The notes below the pieces were generated by a model. It was not told the DNA's origin. It was given only the letters and a program-made list of their open reading frames with translations, and did not search any database. Both the position numbers and the translations under genes were made by a program. A stretch of DNA of 7,399 nucleotides. Origin: Bacteroidetes/Chlorobi group bacterium ChocPot_Mid (lineage in GTDB: Bacteria; Bacteroidota; Ignavibacteria; Kapaibacteriales; UBA2268). The stretch lies in the NCBI GenBank assembly GCA_003731675.1, contig RCNQ01000171.1, positions 1 through 7,399 of the forward strand. The letters are read 5' to 3'. Positions 5,110 to 7,399 of this stretch are shown piece by piece (the stretch's first letter is position 1; each line of letters starts with the position of its first letter).

Positions 5110-6510
5110 ATGTTTAATAATTCATTTTACCCAACTCCTAAAGAGATTGCAAGAAAAATGACAATAGGAATTGGTTCTGGTGATTTGGTATTGGAACCAT
5201 CAGCAGGAAAAGGAGATTTGATAGATGCAATCTATAAAGCTAATTATAATCCAGTTAAAATTTATTGCATTGAAAAGCAATTCGAATTACAGGCAATATT
5301 AAGGGAAAAGGGCTATCCAGTTATACATAATGATTTCTTGAACTTTACTCCAGACATAATCTATGATTATATCATAATGAATCCACCTTTTGATAATGGT
5401 GTTAAGCATTTGTTGAAAGCAATTGATATAGCAAAAGGTGCAGAAATTAGGTGCTTATTGAATAGCGAAACTATCAACAATCCATATACAGCAGAACGGC
5501 AGTTGCTGGCAAATCAATTAAAAGACCATGAAGCAACAATAGAAAATTTAGGTCAAATATTCAAAAACTCTGAACGTAATACCAATGTTGATGTCGTTTA
5601 TATTGTCATTCAAACAGAAAAGAAATCAAGACAATTTCATTTCTCCGGTGATATTGACCGTAAGAACTTTGATTTGGATGATATTAATAATACCCAAATA
5701 GCTAAGATTGATGTTTTCAAGAACTACGAAGAACGATACAATGCTGCGATTAAATCTATTGAAAAATACATCAATGCTATCAATGAAATCAAATATTACG
5801 CCGAAGGACTGTTGGGTGATTTTGGTGAGAATGAAATTCAACACATGGTTAAAGAATCTTATAGTAACAATGCAAAACATTACTACAATGGCATGGTTGA
5901 TAAATTCAGAAATTCTGCTTGGAATAATATTTTTCGGATGACTAAACTAAGAAACATCGTAACCCAAAAAGTAATCGAAGATTTCAACAGTTATCAAAAA
6001 GAATATGGAGCAATGGCATTCACTGCTGAAAACATAGAGCATATATTTGATGATTTATTTCAGAACAGAGAAAACATATTGAATAATTGTGTTGTTGAAG
6101 CATTTGATTTAATGACTATGTATCATAAAGAAAACAGATGTCATGTTGAGGGATGGAAAACAAACGATGCATGGAAAGTTAATAAGAAGGTTATACTGCC
6201 AAACATGGTTGACCCTTACAGATTGTCAAATGATTATATTCAGTTATCGTTCAGAGCTCAACAGACTTTAAACGATATTGAAAAAGCATTATGCTTTATT
6301 GCAGGTATCAAATTTGAAGAAATTACACCGTTAAGCGAACTATGTAATAAGGATTACAATAAATACTATGGCTGTTTATATACATCAAGATTCTTTGATT
6401 TCAGAGTTTATAAAAAGGGCACAATTCACTTGACTTTTAATGATGATTATATTTACCAGCAATTCAATATTATAGCATGTAAAGGAAAAAACTGGTTACC
6501 GGATAAATAA
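5110..6510 (+). CDS. Adenine DNA methyltransferase fused to DUF4942
   Basis: This 466-residue protein has a class I SAM-dependent methyltransferase N-terminus. The opening FYPTPKEIARKM is typical of phage N6-adenine methyltransferases. The SAM-binding motif is EPSAGKGD at 29-36, an acidic residue E55 ends the next strand, and the catalytic NPPF motif is at 91-94. The C-terminal half matches DUF4942, with W349 opening WKTNDAWKVNKKVILP and later FFDFRVYKKGTIHLTF (428-443) and a KGKNWLP end. ATG 5110 is chosen over the TTG at 5098 because GAGGA at 5100-5104 sits five bases upstream. No restriction endonuclease partner lies in the window, so it looks like an orphan modification enzyme, perhaps protecting element DNA or altering expression. 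The target sequence and the role of DUF4942 are unknown. Confidence 0.9.
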   Translation: MFNNSFYPTPKEIARKMTIGIGSGDLVLEPSAGKGDLIDAIYKANYNPVKIYCIEKQFELQAILREKGYPVIHNDFLNFTPDIIYDYIIMNPPFDNGVKHLLKAIDIAKGAEIRCLLNSETINNPYTAERQLLANQLKDHEATIENLGQIFKNSERNTNVDVVYIVIQTEKKSRQFHFSGDIDRKNFDLDDINNTQIAKIDVFKNYEERYNAAIKSIEKYINAINEIKYYAEGLLGDFGENEIQHMVKESYSNNAKHYYNGMVDKFRNSAWNNIFRMTKLRNIVTQKVIEDFNSYQKEYGAMAFTAENIEHIFDDLFQNRENILNNCVVEAFDLMTMYHKENRCHVEGWKTNDAWKVNKKVILPNMVDPYRLSNDYIQLSFRAQQTLNDIEKALCFIAGIKFEEITPLSELCNKDYNKYYGCLYTSRFFDFRVYKKGTIHLTFNDDYIYQQFNIIACKGKNWLPDK

Positions 6511-6511
6511 A

Positions 6512-6754
6512 ATGATAGAAGAAATACATATATCGCATTTAGGTAATGTTTTAAAGAGCAAAGCACAAGCGGTTTATAAGAATCGCAAACCATTATTGCA
6601 TGTTCAGTTTCATAAGGATTTAATGGCCGATGTTTTAACTGATATGCTTTGGTATGATGCAGAAGAAAAAACGGTTATGATAGAAATGTTGGACCCGTTG
6701 ACCATGGAACAACGGCATATTTTTAAAATTAATTTTAATGGAGAAAAAATATAA
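6512..6754 (+). CDS. Hypothetical protein, 80 residues
   Basis: I do not recognise this protein. It begins one base after the methyltransferase stop, and its own stop is one base before the zinc-ribbon gene, so all three are probably translated from one message. The protein mixes strands and helices, with a KSKAQAVYKNRKPLLHVQF stretch that is basic in its first half and an acidic Met-rich second half (MADVLTDMLWYDAEEK). It lacks cysteines and membrane segments. Tight coupling to the methyltransferase suggests a linked function, but nothing in the sequence shows which. Confidence 0.7.
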   Translation: MIEEIHISHLGNVLKSKAQAVYKNRKPLLHVQFHKDLMADVLTDMLWYDAEEKTVMIEMLDPLTMEQRHIFKINFNGEKI

Positions 6755-6755
6755 A

Positions 6756-6974
6756 ATGGCACAATCAAAACAAAAAGGAATCTGTCCCCATTGTGGCAGT
6801 AATGAATATGATATTATTGATGTTCAGGATGACGGATTTTGTACTGAACAGATTTGCAAATGTAAAGACTGTAAGAATAAATTCAAAGAAACTTATTATT
6901 TGGATTATTCTCATACTGAATACGAAGAAAAACAAACAAATAAACATTCACAATTAGAAATGGAATTAGCTTAA
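6756..6974 (+). CDS. Small zinc-ribbon protein
   Basis: This 72-residue protein is a probable zinc ribbon. CPHCG at residues 10-14 and CKDC at 36-39 are two CxxC knuckles separated by a beta-hairpin-like stretch rich in Asp and Ile. Extra cysteines at 29 and 34 could fine-tune binding. The end is charged and probably flexible. ATG 6756 is preferred because it follows the previous stop by one base. The frame also contains an ATG at 6738 that would add six residues inside the previous gene. Such small phage zinc ribbons usually bind nucleic acid or a protein partner. Its stop shares one base with the start of the DUF5131 gene (TAATG), which argues that the two are made together. Confidence 0.8.
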   Translation: MAQSKQKGICPHCGSNEYDIIDVQDDGFCTEQICKCKDCKNKFKETYYLDYSHTEYEEKQTNKHSQLEMELA

Positions 6975-7399
6975 TGGCAAACACTAAAATTTCATGGACG
7001 GATAAGTCGTGGAATCCGATTTCAGGATGCTCCAAAGTTTCAGATGGTTGCAAGAACTGTTATGCTGAGGTTATGGCAAAAAGATTACAAGCAATGGGTA
7101 TCAAGGGCTACGAAAACGGCTTTGAGGTAACGGAACACTGGGAACGATTAACCGAACCTTACTATTGGAAAAAACCGAATAAAATATTTGTATGCAGTAT
7201 GGGTGATTTATTCCATGAAAGTGTTTCAGACTCAATGATAGTAGAGGTTTTCAAAGTCATGCGAAACAATCCTCTGCACACATTCCAACTGTTAACCAAA
7301 AGGACTGGCTTTATACTAATTGATTCACCTGAGCAAGTCTGGACTGATAACATTTGGTTAGGCGTAACAATCGAAAATGAGAAAAATGTATTACGATTA
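6974..7399 (+). CDS. Phage Gp37/Gp68-type (DUF5131) protein, 3' partial
   Basis: The reading frame stays open for 142 codons to the right edge, so the C-terminus is missing. It begins ISWTDKSWNPISGCSKVSDGC and matches the Gp37/Gp68 (DUF5131) family. Three cysteines (C19, C26, C29, spaced C-x6-C-x2-C) form the diagnostic three-Cys motif, which resembles a radical-SAM iron-sulfur site with altered spacing. Other family signatures are present: KKPNKIFVCSMGDLFHE, HTFQLLTKR and NIWLGVTIEN. Full-length members are around 240-300 residues, so roughly half is visible. In many genomes the family is paired with a three-Cys-motif partner protein (TcmP), which could lie beyond the edge. The reaction is not established. 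Iron-sulfur chemistry on nucleic acid is a family-level guess. Confidence 0.9.
   Translation, partial: MANTKISWTDKSWNPISGCSKVSDGCKNCYAEVMAKRLQAMGIKGYENGFEVTEHWERLTEPYYWKKPNKIFVCSMGDLFHESVSDSMIVEVFKVMRNNPLHTFQLLTKRTGFILIDSPEQVWTDNIWLGVTIENEKNVLRL

Noticed and set aside
5626..5941. Frames on both strands inside the methyltransferase gene
   Set aside because: They lie inside the linker of a clear two-domain gene and encode nothing recognisable.
6765..6947. Open frame on the - strand opposite the zinc-ribbon gene
   Set aside because: It is a very Phe/Ile-rich antisense shadow of a gene with a clear two-CxxC motif.
7162..7353. Open frame on the - strand near the right edge
   Set aside because: It is antisense to the DUF5131 gene, whose family motifs run through the whole interval.

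Overview
The window reads as part of the early or replication region of a temperate phage, prophage or related mobile element. The DNA is AT-rich (roughly a third G+C by eye). Every supported gene is on the + strand, and the genes are packed with overlaps or gaps of a few bases. The family content is typical of phages: a Lin1244/Lin1753-type replication protein with a conserved phage C-terminal domain, a small GIY-YIG nuclease, a RuvC-like resolvase, an adenine methyltransferase fused to DUF4942, a small zinc-ribbon protein and a Gp37/Gp68 (DUF5131) protein. This mix, and DUF4942 in particular, suggests a Bacteroidota or related FCB-group host. However, several genes have clear Shine-Dalgarno-like sequences, which is less typical of Bacteroidota, so the host call is tentative. 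No integrase, capsid, terminase or repressor is present to settle the type of element.

Layout. Bases 1-244 hold the end of an unrecognised small protein. Bases 245-345 are a non-coding leader with a long wobble-rich stem-loop and a 16-bp AT palindrome just before the replication gene (346-1194). That gene carries an extremely AT-rich tandem repeat plus inverted repeat in its linker (757-807), a possible replication origin inside the initiator gene. An unrecognised coiled-coil protein follows (1184-1966, possibly starting earlier in an overlapping frame). After a second short non-coding gap with a GC-rich hairpin come an unknown 93-residue protein (2026-2307), a GIY-YIG nuclease (2307-2570) and a RuvC-like nuclease (2632-3084).

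Bases 3130-5101 hold four proteins I cannot name: a large acidic coiled-coil protein, two small soluble proteins and a one-pass membrane protein. The last block is the DUF4942 methyltransferase (5110-6510), an 80-residue unknown (6512-6754), a zinc-ribbon protein (6756-6974) and the start of a DUF5131 protein running off the right edge (6974-7399). These four are separated by 1-base gaps or a 1-base overlap.

How the genes may work together (inference): the 346-1194 protein would start element replication, possibly with its neighbour. The RuvC-like and GIY-YIG nucleases would process branched or recombining DNA. The methyltransferase block would modify element or host DNA. I saw no convincing promoter or intrinsic terminator, so transcription probably enters from upstream or from the 245-345 leader.
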